Shown here: positions 47,251 through 59,086 of the stretch, piece by piece
Numbering within the stretch: the first letter of the stretch is position 1
Layout of the letters: each line of letters starts with the position of its first letter
Source: Planococcus citri
Lineage: Eukaryota > Arthropoda > Insecta > Hemiptera > Pseudococcidae
Assembly: GCF_950023065.1 (NCBI RefSeq)
Contig: NC_088679.1
Location: forward strand, 12,524,001-12,588,000
Length of the DNA: 64,000 bases
Reading direction: 5' to 3'
Made by a program: the position numbers and the translations under genes
The notes under the pieces: model-generated
Databases searched by the model: none
Seen by the model: only the letters and a program-made list of their open reading frames with translations
What the model was told of the DNA's origin: nothing

Positions 47251-48960
47251 GCATCCTAGAAAAAAATATGGCCATAAAAAAGATGGGCAATTTATGCTCT
47301 ACAATTTTGATTTTGTTCATTTTTTTTTGAAGGACTTTTTTTTCAAAAATACAAATATATTTTTTTCAAGTGATTCTAAAAAAAAAATAATAATTTTTCA
47401 TCACAAAAAATTTTTCAAGGTGAAATTTCCAACTGTTGCTCGAAATGTCTCAGAAACAACGTCGAATCGGACTTGAAAAGTAGGAAATTTTTTTTAATTA
47501 CAATTGAATTTTATTTTGTCTTATGAATGCAGAAAAAAATCAAGATACTTTCTTACTCCTACTCAAAAAATTTCAAAAACAAACCATCTTGAAGAAAAAA
47601 TGAATTTTAGGTATGTACTTGGAAATATGGAAAATAATAAAAAAAAATATGAAAAATTTCAGAAAGTCTGAAATTTTTCATATTTATAAGTAGCTACAAT
47701 TCATTTTTTTAAGATGCTTTGTTTTTGAGATTTTTCGAGTAGAATTAAAAAAGCATTTGATTTTTTTCTGCATTCGTAAGAAAAAATCAATTCAATCTGA
47801 ATAAAATTTCCCATCTTTCAAATCCGATTCGGCGTTATTTCTGAGACATTTTGAGCAACGGTTACAAATTTCAACTTGAAAAATATTTCGTGATGAAAAA
47901 TTAATATTTCGATTTTTTCCCCTCAAAACTTTCAGGTTATTCCTGAAAATTGGGTTTCTTGTGATCAATCTGAAAAAATTCGAATTTTTCCACAAAGAAG
48001 ACTTTTTTTCGAACGTTTGCTAAAAAATATTTTAGAAACAAATCATCAGCTGGAGGCAAAATAAACTGTATACCTAAGTATCTGAAAAAGGTGGAAAGTT
48101 TCATCTTCCAAAATGTGTTCATTTTTTCGTAGGACCCTCAGTTTTTTTCCAAAAATAATTTTTTTTTTAGATGAACCTGAAAAAACATAAGATCCCTATG
48201 AAAATTTTCTCAAATTGCAACTTACAACTTTTGCCTAAAATATCTCAGAAACAAAGACTCCTAGAGAAAAACGTGATTGAACTTGAATGATGGAAAATTT
48301 TATTTTCTACAATGTATGTATTTCTCTTAATTTTCTGATAAAATTCTTCGTTTCTTCAGAAAATTTGATTTTTTTCATGAAAAAGAGATGAACTTTTTTT
48401 CATAATTTATCTACTAATTATCATGTTCAACGGAACTTTCCAACTTTTGCTAAAAACATCTCAAAAACAGAGCATCTTGTAAAAAAAATTAATTTTGGAT
48501 ATTTTGTGCTTGTTTTTTTAAAAAAAATTTAAGACACTCAGTTTTCTCAAAAACAGGGGTTTCTTGTGATTAATCTTGAAAAACTCAAGTTTTTACTTAC
48601 TTTTTACTTTTTTCCATTGACGTGCCTTTTTTCAAAGCCTTAAATAGGTATCTCAGAAAACAAAGCCATCTGAAGAAAAAATGAATACACCTTGAAAGAT
48701 GAAAAATTTCATTTCCCACAATTTTGTTTTTCTGCATTTTTTTTTTTTTTTTTTGGTAGATTGCTTAAATTTTCGAAAAAAAATTGATTGCAACTTGATT
48801 TCTCTTCAATTTTTTTATGAGGCTCTTGGTTTTTTTTTTCAACAATAATTTTTTGTTGTGAAAATGTTGATAAAAAAAATTTTTCAAAATAAAAAATGTA
48901 CTTGGATATTTTGAAGAAAAACAAAAGAGTCCTGTAAAAAACATGAAAAGAAGCCATTCT
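47251..48960. repeat. Degenerate tandem array, right part of the split domain
   Basis: Eroded units of roughly 200-250 bases share aacttttgctcgaaatatct, cagaaacaaa, gcatcctgaagaaaaaatga, gatggaaaattttatt and ctacaattttg. Landmarks recur near 47421, 47851, 48230, 48440 and 48650. The gcatcctagaaaaaaa block is also in the inverted-repeat element at 1.7-2.5 kb, linking the two. Frames here are repeat-derived. Confidence 0.75.
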
Positions 48961-49240
48961 GAGCAGAAATTGGAAAACTCAGTTCAATTGATCAATTTAT
49001 TTTTTTTCAAACTTTACATACAAATAGGTATGGGACCCCCTGTATAATATTTCAAAAAACGAAAAAACTCCTTACTTATACCATAAAATTGGGGGTGAAA
49101 TATCACTTGAGCTGAAATTGGAAAACCCAATTCAATGGATCAATTTATTTTTTTCAAACTTCGCATATGGTTTGGGACACCCTGTATAATATTTCGGAAA
49201 ACGCCTTATATCATGAGATATGGGGTAAAATATCACTTTA
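48961..49240. repeat. Two-copy direct repeat, period 148, each with a mariner-like end
   Basis: Copy A starts gagcagaaattggaaaac at 48961 and copy B starts gagctgaaattggaaaac at 49109. Both contain ttcaatkgatcaatttattt-like sequence, then gggacmccctgtataatatt (end motif near 49035 and 49183), then gaaatatcact-type endings. The ccctgta motif is the complement of the TACAGGG type end seen at 43006. Confidence 0.85.
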
Positions 49241-51260
49241 TGTAGGCAGGTACTTGGAAATTCTTCATTTTGTCATAATATACGCCTGCTATAGACTTCT
49301 GCAGACCATGCACACATGACAGAGAAAAACACATATCATATGTATATACGAGTTGTTATTTAGCAAAACCGCGGTTTCCGTTTATGGGATAACCTCTTTT
49401 CACTTGGTTGCACAAATGATACGTTTTAAAGAACAAATAAAGGATGCTCGCCAGACTATTATTTAAATTGCTGTATTTCTATTTGCTGCCTTCGACTCCC
49501 TCCATGTGATCTATACGCAGGAAATTACCGATACTAATTTTCTTTTCGACCTATACCATCGAGCTGTGTTATTTTTTCTGCTCGCTTTTTATCGAAATTA
49601 CGCCCGAGATGTGGATAAAGAAACGCCAGTGCCACGCCACCAGTCTTCGGTGGTTTTTTTTCTCCTCGATTCTCACCAATTCGTGTTGACTTTTTTTTTT
49701 TTTTTCGTTTACGATCAGATGAATTTTTTCAAAGTGTAAAAACAAAAGTTATTACTACGACGGTTTAAATGTTACGTGAGTACAAATTTTAATTTCTATC
49801 TCGATATTTTTTTCCTCCTTTTAGCAGTTTTCGAAACCGAAACGAGTCGAGAGAAAAAAAGGGTTTAAATAAAAAGTCTCTTTGCAGAAATTGAAACGGA
49901 CATTAAATCAGATTTGTCGAAATAATAAATCGCCTATTCAAAAGCTTTTAAGATTCCAAATCAAGAGAGATTCCACGTTATGTTTTTTTTTTTTTTTTGC
50001 TTTTTCTCAACCATTAAGACATTATTTACGGTTTTCAAAACACATTTTTTGTTTTAACCCTTCCGCTTTTAAAGTTTTTAAAGTGTGAATCATTTAATCG
50101 CCCTGGAATCTGTAACGATGATGGGTTTAGGTTTTTTTTTCTCTCTTTTAAAAAACTTACTGTCTGGTGAAAAAGAATAAGGAAAAAGAAGGGTTGTATA
50201 TCTTAAGGGCTAGTTTTACTAAATAACCAAAGGGTTGTGTCAATAACGATTGCTTATTTTTTGATGGCTTAAAATCACCAAAAAAATCTAAAATCAATTT
50301 CTTTATAAAAGGCGATTTTTTCACATTGTAGATTATACCTGTGATTAATTCTATAAAGATACTCGTATAACCTACTGAAGAGAAAAAAAATTAAAAGCAC
50401 TTTAGAAAAAATAAAAGGAACGAACGAACGAAAGGGTTGCATAGCAAAGAGACCGAAACAAGTGGAAATAAATTACAAGGGTTGTTATTCTTTGTAACAT
50501 CAGCAGTGGTGTAAATGAGAGGTAGCACGAAATCGTCGTCGTGGCGGGATTATCTAATTTTTTATATCATTTTTTGCTCGACTTTTTATGTTTGTCTGCT
50601 CGTATATACTTACTCGTATATTTGGGCGTGATAATAAATTAAACGCGATCCCCCTACCCTGCTCCTTTCCTACAAACAAAGTTATTAATGCGTTTTTTTG
50701 TAATATTTTTTTGTCAGCTTCTTTATACTATTTTAGTACCTTGGTTGAATTAAAAATTCAATACGCACGTAAAGGGATATGTCTCAAGTGGTTGCAATGA
50801 GTTTTTTTTTTCTTTCACCAGAGTTATACTTACATTCGTTTTTGTGTTCTTGGGGATTTTTTTTTATGTCGTATGTTATGTTTTCCGCAAGGACTGAGGA
50901 GTTTTTTTTTTTTAATGCGATGTAAGGGTCTTGGGAGGAGATTTTTAATTAATTTTTTATATACCTGCGATATTCCCTTATACGTTGTTGGTTGGATTGG
51001 ATTAAAAGAAACACGCGTGTGTACGATAAGGTATTATTATAGAATCGTTTTTAACCCTTAGGTGTCGGATGATTTATCGATTAAGTGACATTTTTACGGT
51101 GGTTAATACTATTTGTATACAGCTAATCGACGATTGGGTATATTTTCTTGGAATTGAGTGGCTCTTTTACTCGAATTCGATAGGGTATTTTTATATTATA
51201 GAGGTACTTATAGTTAGAATGGATCTGTTGATAAAGTGAAAGAATATTATCTAACATGTC
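49241..51260. promoter_or_regulatory. Unique CpG-containing island, candidate regulatory DNA
   Basis: The longest stretch without arrays or foldbacks between 43 and 57 kb. CpG and TACGAG words occur, along with T runs such as the one near 49692. The 60-77-codon frames lack domains. A regulatory role is inference. Confidence 0.28.
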
Positions 51261-53560
51261 CCTACGTTGAGTTAATGTATATTAGAAGGGGATATTAGAA
51301 TGAGAAAATTGACAGAAGGAAGGAAAAGAAATTATAGAAAAAGTTGATAAAATACGATGCTATGTCGTGCGTATTGACGATATTAATTTTATAATACCTA
51401 TATTTAAGAATTTACGTTTACGATAATCTTCGTTAATTGCTGAGAATTTTCATTTCCTGGAATTCGTTTCTCTAAATGCAGAAAAGTTCATATAAAAAGT
51501 TACTTGTATGGTATTTATTGTTGGAAATTTCATATCAAGTTTCACTTATGGGATCGAATTTTGATAATTTATTCATATTCATTAGTTCGAATACCTGTAC
51601 TTATTTACCATTCCTGTATTAAAAATTGTTGTGTTTTTTAGAAAGACAATTTCTAGATTGAATTTGATCGAATTGTGTGAAATTTAATCAAATTACATCA
51701 GGATTTTAAAGATTTAAAATCAGATCTGGTAATTTTTTTTCAATTTGAGCCTAACTGGAATTTTTTGAATAATCAATAAGTACTCATCTATAGTGCTAAA
51801 AGTTGAAGGGATCCTCTTGGTCTTCCATTTTACAAAGCTCAAATCTGAAAACGTTCTTTCTGTAGACGTTTAATTATGGGGATTACAACATTTTTGGCTA
51901 AATTTCTCACAGATATGTACATATTCAATAGCTTCGTAAAGGAGACTTTGAGAAGAAAAAATCACGCTGGAATGAAAAACATGGAGGAGTGCGGAATTCT
52001 GAAGTATCTACTTACACTTGAGATTATTGGTGTTATAATTGAATAATCCAGAGAAAATCGCGGAAAATAGTTGGTGTTAAATGTATAATACATAAAAATA
52101 TCGTGGAAAATTGAAAAATGACGAAAAAAAAATTTATCGAGCTAAGTAATCAGTAAATTTTTATTTTCATTTTTTTTTTTTTTACAAAATTCGAAGGTGG
52201 AAAAATCCATTATATTAGATTCTTATGTTTTTAGCTTTGTTTTCGGATTAAGATTGAGATAATATCACACTCAAAAAATATTTACCTTTACCATCTCTCA
52301 GAATTCAGTCATGAGAAGGTTGGGGGGGGGTGGTATTGGATAGGCGACTAAACGAAGCACGCATTTAAAAAAATTACAAAAAATGAAATTTCAGTGTTAC
52401 TTGAGGTTTTGTATTTTACAGCTTCATGTTCACCTCTCAAACTTTGCCAACCTATTAGACAGCCGATATTCTTGAAAAACATGCAAAAGAAGAGATCCAA
52501 ATCTTTGTAAGCCTGGAATTGCAGTGATTTGTTGATCTGAACATTCTTCTTCGAGAATTTCGAAATTTTTTTGATTGATTTTGTAAATTTTCAATTTTAA
52601 TGGGAAGATAAAGATTCTCGTTCTTCGTTATTCCTGTTGCAAATTTTTTCGAGATAACTTTCGAGGTATTACCTAATTTAAATTGAGAGTGTCACATTAA
52701 TCATTTAAGACCGCATAGGTTTGAACCAAAATGAGCCATGGGTTTCCAAAGTAGGGTCATTCAAAAAAAAGGAATTATTCTTTGCAATTTATATGGTACA
52801 TTTTTTGTGTTAATCCCCCCTCTCCTATGAGAAGATGCATTTCAAGTTTCTGCGCCTTCTCTGGCGCAACCAAAACTGGATTTGAGATCATTTTGGGAGG
52901 GGGGGACACAAAATGCAAATAATTACCTTTTTTTTAGAAATGACCTCGAGTTCTTCATTTGTTTTTATCTATAGGGGGGGGAGGGCATACTTCCAACTCG
53001 AAGCAACCCAGCTTCGTAAATTTGGTGTAATTCAGGGTGCAAAGTGGCCTTCAAAGGTTTCACATTGCAACTTGTTTTTTCAATTTTCATTTTTAATTTC
53101 GTTGAAGCAGCCAATCAGTGAACAGTTTTTCAATGAAGCTGTAGTCCTAGAGTAGGTGCCCTGCCTATCTATATGTAGATGGTGTTCTACGAGGTGTGCA
53201 AAGAAAGCCTACCTAAATTCACTGCGCTCAAACGGACTCTCACGAGTTGCAGTGGTCAGATTAATGGAATTATGTGTGATTTGATCTGAACAGTTTTTGT
53301 ATTGGATTTTAATCAAATTGTGGAAAATGCAATCAAATTATAATGAAAATTTTCAGGTTTAAAAGGTATACCTTCATAGCCTAAATATTTTTTTTATAAA
53401 TTACAAACAAAATTTGAAAAATGAAATTTACCAGTGAATTTGGTATCCATTTTTGTGCCGATTTTATTGGCTGAATCTCTACGAATGATTTCGCTTTCAG
53501 AAAGATTACCTGTTTTTCTAAATCTACCCTCAACTGAGATTTTTTTTTCAACTAGCTAAC
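51261..53560. other. AT-rich intron sequence, no gene
   Basis: No delimited repeat. G runs near 52322 and 52900. An 80-codon frame at 52913 is not recognisable. Confidence 0.4.
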
Positions 53561-53565
53561 TCATA

Positions 53566-54571
53566 CAGGGTGTTCCGGAAATCGGCTGCTAAAATTCAGC
53601 GGTAGATAGTACTCGAGGAGACGATTAAAAAATGTTATTATGACTGGTTGCCTATCTTGCGAATTGAAGGAGCCAAGTGCTTCGCAAAATTTAAAATTTA
53701 TTAATTTTAAAAAAGAATCATCAAAAATAAGAAAATGTTTGAATCGTTTAAATGATGCCCATAACCCATAAAACTCGATTGGATGAACAAAAAATGTTGC
53801 AGTGACAAATTGTCTATATTCAAAATTGAAGGAGCAAACTTGATTCAATATTTCCAAATTTGTTGTGCCCTAGATTTTGAAAATTTTAAAATTGTGTTTG
53901 CTCCTTCAATATTGAAGATAGGCAATTTGTCATGCTTGATAATTTTTTTTGTTCGTCTACTCAAATACGAGTATGTAAACTATTAAAGAGTTGGTGAAGT
54001 CAAGTAATGATCCAAACATGTTTTCATTTTTCTCGAATTATTCAAAATTGGTAAATAGGTGAATTTTGGCCTACGAAAAGTGTAACTTCTTCAATAATTC
54101 ACAGATAGGGTATGAAAACGTTTGCATAGGCAATTGAAACGCCTTCAATAACTCATAGCGCTCAAATAGACGAACAAAAAATCTTATTATGACAAATTGC
54201 CCATCTTCAAAATTGAAGGAGCAAACACAGTTTGAAAATTCGAAATCGTCTAATTTTAAAGCATCCCTAATTTGGACATTTTGAATCAAGTTTGTTCCCA
54301 AATTCGAAGGTAGGCAATTTTTCATAATAACATTTCATTGTTCATTGACTCAAGTACGAGGAATATGGGTTATGGGCACAAATTTAAATGATTCTAATAT
54401 TTTCTTATTCTTGTCGATTTTTTCAAAATTAACTAAATTTTGAGTTTTGTGAAGAACGTAGCTCCTCTTTCAATTCACAAGATAGGCAACTAGTCATAAT
54501 AACGTGTTTTGTTCGCCTCTTCGAGTACTATATATAATTGGATTTTGGCCAACGATTTCCAGAACACACTT
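53566..54571. mobile_element. Composite foldback element with mariner-like left end
   Basis: The left end CAGGGTGTTCCGGAAATCG (53566) matches the complement of the right end (degenerate GTGTGTTCTGGAAATCG, ending about 54571). TA flanks lie at 53564 and 54572. The outer arms match for over 200 bases; shared landmarks are tagtactcgaggag, ttattatgactggttgccta, atcttgcgaattgaa, ataagaaaat and gcccataaccca. Inside, a 55-60-base module (gacaaattgcccatcttcaa, aattgaaggagcaaac) occurs in alternating orientation near 53800, 53900, 54190 and 54300. Frames of 67-98 codons are repeat-derived. No transposase. Confidence 0.82.
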
Positions 54572-54586
54572 TATATTATTGTGCTG

Positions 54587-54642
54587 ACATTTTCAGAGGG
54601 ACATTATTGTGCTGACATTTTCAGAGGGACCCCCCCCCCCGG
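54587..54642. repeat. 28-base tandem duplication followed by a C run
   Basis: attgtgctgacattttcaga with gggac is repeated twice head-to-tail, directly followed by a run of C. Confidence 0.85.
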
Positions 54643-57099
54643 CCCTTCTGTCAACTTACGAAGCTCAAGCCTTGTAAATTTCTTTCGGTAGTTTTCGAAT
54701 TATAAACTGTGATTTGCGATTGTGATTTTTGTCTTATATTTTTTCACATTCTTACGTACCTATTTCTATTTTCGATTTTTTTTTTTCGCAGCTTCGTTTT
54801 ATTGTATGCCAAATCAAGGAATGAGAAATAATTAAAAAATCATGCCTACTTAATGATTTTCTTATTTAGCTAAATTTGTAAAACTAGCAGAAAATTTGAA
54901 AAAAAAACATGTCAACAAAAATCTATAAGCTGAGCAAAAACCATCTGGCAATCAGCAAAAAGCTCATGCTCTCTTTTTAACTTCTCCTGTGTATAAAAAT
55001 TTGGTCGATTTTCAAAAATCATCGAGAAATTTAAATTTTTGTAAACAGAGCGGGGCCGATAGGTTGAAGTAATACCTACTTTGGAAAAGGGCATTTATAA
55101 ATGTTGTCGCGACCGAATTCTGAAAACAAACGCGTGAATGTAATCTTCGAAATGCTCGATTTTATTCGAGTGCAATAGATTTGCTCAGATTTTGATTCTG
55201 GAGACTCTATAAAAAATTTTCCAAGTGGGTAAATTAATTTGAAAAGAAGTAGAGTTTGCCAAAAATCATATTTTTGGAACTATTGTTAAACTCATACTTT
55301 TTGTTCAAATTCAAAAAAAAAAAATATTTGCTACAAGACCCCCTTCCACTCCCTTCCTGGTTCTTCCTTCCACCCCTGAAATTGTTTTCAAAATTGGCCA
55401 AACAAACAGTAAAATCTGCGAATGTTTCCAAAATTGGAGAACAATTGTTTTTAAAAATTCCAACAGTCGAAGAGAAAAGTGGGAGAAAAGGGGTTTTGGG
55501 AATGAAGAGACAGGTGTAAGTTTCACTGTGGTTTGAAAAATACCATTCGTATGCTCGTTCTCGGAATTCGGTTGTGACACTTCGTGATATGTACTATTTT
55601 GCCAAGTGTTTTTTTATTCTGCCTTCTGGCAGATCATTTATTTTTGATTTTGTAATCGATTAAATCTATTTTTTTACGAGGTAGTGTTTTCAAGAAAGTG
55701 CTCAAAATGATATATTTTTGAGCATTTTGTCTAATTCCAAAATGAAATTTTGAAATTGTGAGTAAACCTCAATTTCAGAAAAAAATCCGCTCAACGAAGT
55801 CTTACTCCTTCTGATTTATAAGTAATGAAAATTTTAATATTCTTTGTGGGCCCATTTTGGGCCTCGATGTGACGGTTTCAAAACTCATTGCGAAGTATGT
55901 AACTTATGGATGATGAAGTTTTACTTCTCTTTTACCTCATTTTCATAGGTACTTTTGAAGTGTTTTGAAGAAGCAATCTTCTTCAGATGCCTTTCTTCCC
56001 AGCTCAAAATAAGCCAAACGATTGAGAAATTTTGTCATAAATAAATGGTGTCAATTACTTACTCACTCAAATTTAAACGAAAATTTGCTTTTGTAATGCG
56101 GGAACCATACCTAGTTTGATGAGGTAATTTCAACCCAATCGCTCATTTTTTATGAATATGAAATTATGAATTAAAAGAAAAAAATGTTTGTAATAAATCA
56201 ATTTTATAAGATTTTTAATTTTTTTCCAATTGAGAAAAAAAAATTGAAAGTTGAAAACTTTGTACTTACCTCTTAAAAGGAATTATAAGGGGTGGAGAGT
56301 ACTCATAAAAAAAGAGAATTATCACAATTTATTTTTGTATTCATTTCACATTTTGCATCCAATGAAAAGTGAGAGATCCGATAAAAATGTATAAAACTCA
56401 AATAGCACCACTCAAGCCTTGTGTGTGCGTCTTTCCAAAAATGGTTCTTATGAAGAATCAAGTTTTCAATAAAACCACATTATTTTTGGTTGGAAAAAAC
56501 GATTTCATTTCAACAATCCACAAGTGTACTCTTTTTTGAGCTACAAATACCCAATTTTGTAGTTTACAGGATGTTTTCAGACTGAAACTTTGGTTTAATT
56601 CCATCTTGAATTTGTTCAAAATCCATTATGCTTTTATAATTCACCTCACTGTAATATTAGTATTGATGAAAAATGATGCAAACAATTTCCTTGTGAGTGA
56701 AAATCAAATCTTTGCGATCATTTAATTTCCATGAAGTATTACCCCCCCCCCTCCTCCTCACACTATCGTATTATCGTGTTCCTAAACGTTTAACAAGTGG
56801 ATTTCATTAAATTGCTTGACTTGACTTGACAGATCAAAATCTGATAGTCTAGAAGTTTCTCATTGATCTGGACCATCAAGCTAGCTGAAAAATATTATAC
56901 TACTTACATAAAAATCACTCGATTAATGATAAATACTCCAGCGAGCAGGAAATGGTCGTTTTTTTAATAAGTATACCTACTTTTTATAAAATTATGTCCA
57001 ATGCATTTGTCTTTTTTTCTCTTCGTTTGCTCCACATTTTAAATTTGTGAAAAAATTGAACAAATATAGGAGAAACATAGATACATAGAGAGTGAGTCT
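54643..57099. other. AT-rich intron sequence, no gene
   Basis: No delimited feature. The frames at 55234-55580 overlap on both strands in low-complexity sequence and are not recognisable. A C run lies near 56741. Confidence 0.4.
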
Positions 57100-57289
57100 T
57101 ATACACTCACAAAATTGTACATCTGGACTCTCGACACTCTGTATCACACATTCACGAAGAAATTATACGTAGGTACGAGTCATATAGTAAGTCTCTAAGT
57201 ACGAGACGCATGCATAATTCAACTGTTGCTCGCGAAAAGATATACTTACCTTCTGCTACATAGAATGATGAACGAGTACACCTTTACGC

Positions 57290-57381
57290 GGCGTATAAAT
57301 AAAAAATAATCCGGACAACTGGGCAGGGGCTGAGGCCAGGGTGCAAAATCAACCCACGATTGCTCCGTGTTGCTGCTAATG
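57290..57381 (+). promoter_or_regulatory. Candidate alternative promoter: TATA-like box and in-frame ATG
   Basis: GCGTATAAATAA places a TATAAATA at 57294-57301 in a locally GC-richer context. An in-frame TGA at 57331-57333 is followed by an ATG at 57379, and the frame then stays open for 59 codons through the splice acceptor into the zinc-finger exon. The geometry fits a short first exon for an N-terminally different isoform. The upstream peptide (MSTLRKKEKKATGRRF...) has no recognised domain, and TATA-like words are frequent in AT-rich DNA. Confidence 0.25.
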
Positions 57382-57555
57382 TCGACATTAAGAAAGAAAG
57401 AAAAAAAAGCCACCGGACGACGTTTTCCGTTGAACTTTTTTTTTCACATTAGGTGTACTCCTCTCGGAGTGGTGGCTTCTTTGAATCGAATGTACTTTGT
57501 AATGTTTTTTACTCGATTGCGTAACCTTGAACTGGACGTCGGGTTTGTGTTACAG

Positions 57556-57823
57556 ATTTTTATGCACAAATCTATGCAAATGCAGCTGCAACAACGTGGA
57601 GGAGGCGCAGCTAGCGTGGGTAGCAGTTCTTTCAGCAGTAGCGGCGGTTTAGAAATTAGTAAGCCACACCAGTGCCAACAATGCTTGAAATCTTTCAGTT
57701 CGAATCATCAGCTTGTTCAACATATCCGAGTGCATACCGGCGAAAAACCATATAAATGTTCCTATTGTGAGAGACGATTCAAGCAGCTTAGTCACGTTCA
57801 GCAGCATACTCGTCTTCATACAG
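57556..57823 (+). CDS. C2H2 zinc-finger exon (two fingers) of a putative transcription factor
   Basis: The acceptor gtgttacag|ATT (57555/57556) is phase 0. The donor ACAG|gtaagct (57823/57824) is phase 1, splitting a Gly codon in the next HTG linker. The encoded 89 residues start IFMHKSMQMQLQQ, then a Gly/Ser-rich spacer, then finger 1 (C-x2-C-x12-H-x3-H: CQQC through HIRVH), a TGEKP linker and finger 2 (CSYC through HTRLH). Finger 2 carries the FKQLSHVQQH helix typical of developmental regulators in which a QLSNLQ finger follows. Known relatives of this layout include insect dati and, more distantly, rotund/squeeze/lin-29; I do not assign orthology. The protein would be a nuclear DNA-binding factor. 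The 3rd finger must start in a downstream exon, which I do not find before 64000. Readthrough past the donor gives 15 unlikely residues then a stop. Confidence 0.9.
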
Positions 57824-59086
57824 GTAAGCTAGAGCGTCGCGATGGTGGCGTTTTATTAAATCGTAGGTAGGCTATTTTTAAAGTACATAAGTTATATTAG
57901 GCTAGGTTTGGTTAAACTGTATTGAAAGGTGATTGGTGAATGGCGACTTGTACGAATTGTACAGTAGTTGTTGGAATATGACTTCGAAATGCATTAGTAA
58001 GTGCATTTTTGATCGAAGGGGGTAAGATGAATGATGCATTGAAAAGTGCATTTTTTCATTATCAAATTAGACCATATTGAAAGATGATCAATTACTTACT
58101 TAATGAGCCTTACAATGTTCAAAAATCATTTCTGAATATGTACTTTATTGCCGTGAATTATTTGCTACTTACTTACTCGGTTACTAGATCATCTAGGTAA
58201 CTATAGTTTCTTCATTATCAAGGTTCTGCTCGAGAGTAAGTAGGTTTTTAATCGTAATTTAATCGCACATGTGTGAGTCACTCGGACGACCTGTGATCAT
58301 TCGATAACCATCACACCTTTCATCGTTAATCATTCTTTTATGAGCCAATAGGTTGAGTCTTGTTTGTGTTACTACGTAAATTTTCTCACTATCCTTCAAT
58401 TTGTACGTTAGCTGCATGCATGTGCTTTTCTACGTACCTATACCATGTACGTATTGAATTGAATTAGAAGATAGTCAAACAAAATTGTGTCATTTTGAAC
58501 ATTTTTATGGCTATTCTTACTCATTATTATCGTGATTAGGTGATTAGAAAAAGGTCATTGTCACACTTTACTCTAAAGTTTCAGAGAATCAATTTTTGTA
58601 AAAAAATTTGTAAAATTGATAGAAATTGGGTCAAATTCCTGATGCAAAGATTTCGAGGATCTCGATTTTTAATTTGACCATTTTTCACCTAATCTGAAAA
58701 TCGTAAATTGCAGGAGTGAGTTGATTTTAATTTTTTTTGCCTCAGAGTTTTACTTCAGTTCAGCCGAAGATTCCCCTGAATGACTTAAAAACACTCAGAA
58801 AAAATTATGAGTGAAGAATAATTTTTTCTGCAAGTTCGAAAAGTTTTTTTTTCTCAATCGAGGGTGAAAAGTAGCACTTTGTTCTCTGTGTTCAGCGGGG
58901 AAAAAAAAGAAAAATATGAAATGAGAGTTTTTCAGCCATAAAACTCTTCATCACCCTACAACATGGATACATTGAATTCGAGATAGACATTAATTTTTTT
59001 TCTTGTTTGATAATTAATAACAATTTTATTGATCTGAAATGAACATCTTGGCTTGCTTGCTCAGTTCTGCATTTTCAATATAGGTA
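57824..59086. other. Start of the next intron, no feature seen
   Basis: Begins GTAAGCT, a strong donor. A/T-rich with TTACTTAC and TAGGTA words; no exon recognised. Confidence 0.5.

Larger units (their letters stand above)
640..57555 (+). other. Putative giant intron (about 57 kb)
   Basis: It begins with GTAAAA after a CAG exon end and finishes with gtttgtgttacag before the zinc-finger exon. Both junctions are phase 0. Within it I recognise no further host coding exon: the open frames are short, in repeats, or of chance composition. The content is mostly degenerate A/T-rich repeats, inverted-repeat elements and one LINE, separated by unique CpG-containing islands. If the two flanking exons belong to different genes, this is instead an intergenic region plus parts of two introns. 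Confidence 0.45.
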
